Shown here in pieces: positions 63,493-64,000 of a stretch of DNA of 64,000 bases; positions within the stretch are counted from its first letter, which is position 1; every line of letters begins with the position of its first letter. Origin of the DNA: Alkalihalobacillus alcalophilus ATCC 27647 = CGMCC 1.3604 (GTDB taxonomy: Bacteria > Bacillota > Bacilli > Bacillales > Bacillaceae_D); contig NZ_ALPT02000002.1 in the NCBI RefSeq assembly GCF_000292245.2, forward strand, positions 1-64,000, read 5' to 3'. The position numbers were made by a program, and so were the translations under genes. Below the pieces are notes generated by a model that did no database searches, was not told where the DNA came from, and worked only from the letters and a program-made list of their open reading frames with translations.

Positions 63493-64000
63493 ACACTAGC
63501 TCCTACAACAGTCAGACTTTTTGATTGCATATCATAGACTTTGTCACATAAACCATCCATAAATTCAAGGTCATGAAAAATACCAACAAGGGTCGTTCCT
63601 TCCTTCTTTAATTTTTCAATCATTTCCCTCACCTTTAATTTCGACTTTTCATCTAAACTTGCCGTCGGTTCATCTAACAAAAGAATTCTTGGTCGTTTCA
63701 CTGTTGCAATCGCAATATTAAGCCTTAATTTTTCCCCACCGGAAAAGGTGTTAGGATACGTATCCCACAAAGAAGAATCCAATTCAAAATGAGTTAAAAT
63801 ACTTTCAGCAGCTCCAATCGCTTCTGCCTCAGATTTCCCCATTTCTAACGCCGATTGGATTACGAGTTCCTTTGCTGTCACACGTGGCATCACATTTAAA
63901 AAATTGAGAGACATAGCCAATCTCATGTTTTCTTAAATAAAGAACTTGTCGTTCGCTCGCTCGAAGCAAATCAATTTTGCCGAATCGTTCTGAATCATAA
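63489..64000 (-). pseudogene. phnL: PhnL, C-P lyase ABC-type ATPase, frameshifted and cut by window edge
   Basis: The C-terminal part reads FLNVMPRVTAKELVIQSALE, the signature FSGGEKLRLNIA and Walker B RILLLDEPTASLDE, as in PhnL. The upstream part, open to the window edge, reads YDSERFGKIDLLRASERQ and HEIGYVSQF. The two join only if one base is removed from a six-base run (plus A 63898-63903). PhnL belongs to the C-P lyase assembly, so the rest of the C-P lyase genes should lie to the right. Either a sequencing error or a recent lesion. Confidence 0.85.

Overview
The window is low-GC Gram-positive DNA of the Bacillaceae type, most like the soil or alkaliphilic Bacillus relatives. Signs of this are strong GGAGG-type ribosome sites, sigma-A promoters, a sortase-anchored surface protein, fruRKA, the LytST/CstA pair, CcpA-like and Rex-like operators, and a TPP-controlled thiC.

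Layout. 1-9503 is a complete type I-C CRISPR-Cas locus on the minus strand (cas3, then cas5-cas8c-cas7-cas4-cas1-cas2, leader, and an array of 14 repeats running off the left edge). Between cas3 and cas5 sit a plus-strand mini-repeat RNA with its own extended -10 promoter and a small coiled-coil ORF. The 'spacer' of this RNA matches, next to a TTC PAM, the sequence abutting the -35 box of the cas5 operon. This looks like a crRNA-like autorepressor and is the main discovery candidate. 9986-25271 is a peptidoglycan-sugar salvage cluster (MurNAc/GlcNAc kinase, murR, nagZ, serine hydrolase, anmK, sugar ABC importer, murQ), interrupted by the glycolate oxidase genes glcDF and a CdaR regulator. 25645-29676 encodes a surface protein with two SpoIID-like domains, a collagen-like stalk and an LPxTG-type anchor. 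It may generate the anhydro-sugars that anmK would use.

30133-36835 holds an MFS exporter with a divergent TrmB regulator, a SatP acetate transporter and the fructose operon fruRKA. 37353-42623 holds a UPF0126/TRIC channel and a LytS/LytT two-component system followed by a CstA-family transporter, whose upstream region carries three 9-bp direct repeats phased at exactly 21 bp plus a cre-like site. 42817-47006 is a decaying zone: DUF4183 genes, a truncated GntP-type permease next to an intact glycerate kinase, an internally deleted cdaR, and a broken E1-alpha dehydrogenase gene. 47238-51435 has a small basic protein, an orphan C5 DNA methylase, a 55-aa Cys-rich protein, frameshifted thiC with its TPP riboswitch, and a small Myb/SANT-like protein. 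51859-54065 is the threonine catabolic pair kbl-tdh. 54562-58444 holds an acetyltransferase, lactate permease and Rex-controlled ldh. 59013-64000 is the distal part of a phosphonate operon (phnL, a PHP phosphoesterase, phnD, phnC, phnE, phnE).

Intergenic regions carry three families of 51-52 bp tandem repeats at six places, often directly after terminators, and two MITE-like or GC-rich repeat elements. Three genes (murR, thiC, phnL) are each broken by a single extra A/T in a homopolymer, which may be sequencing error or real decay.
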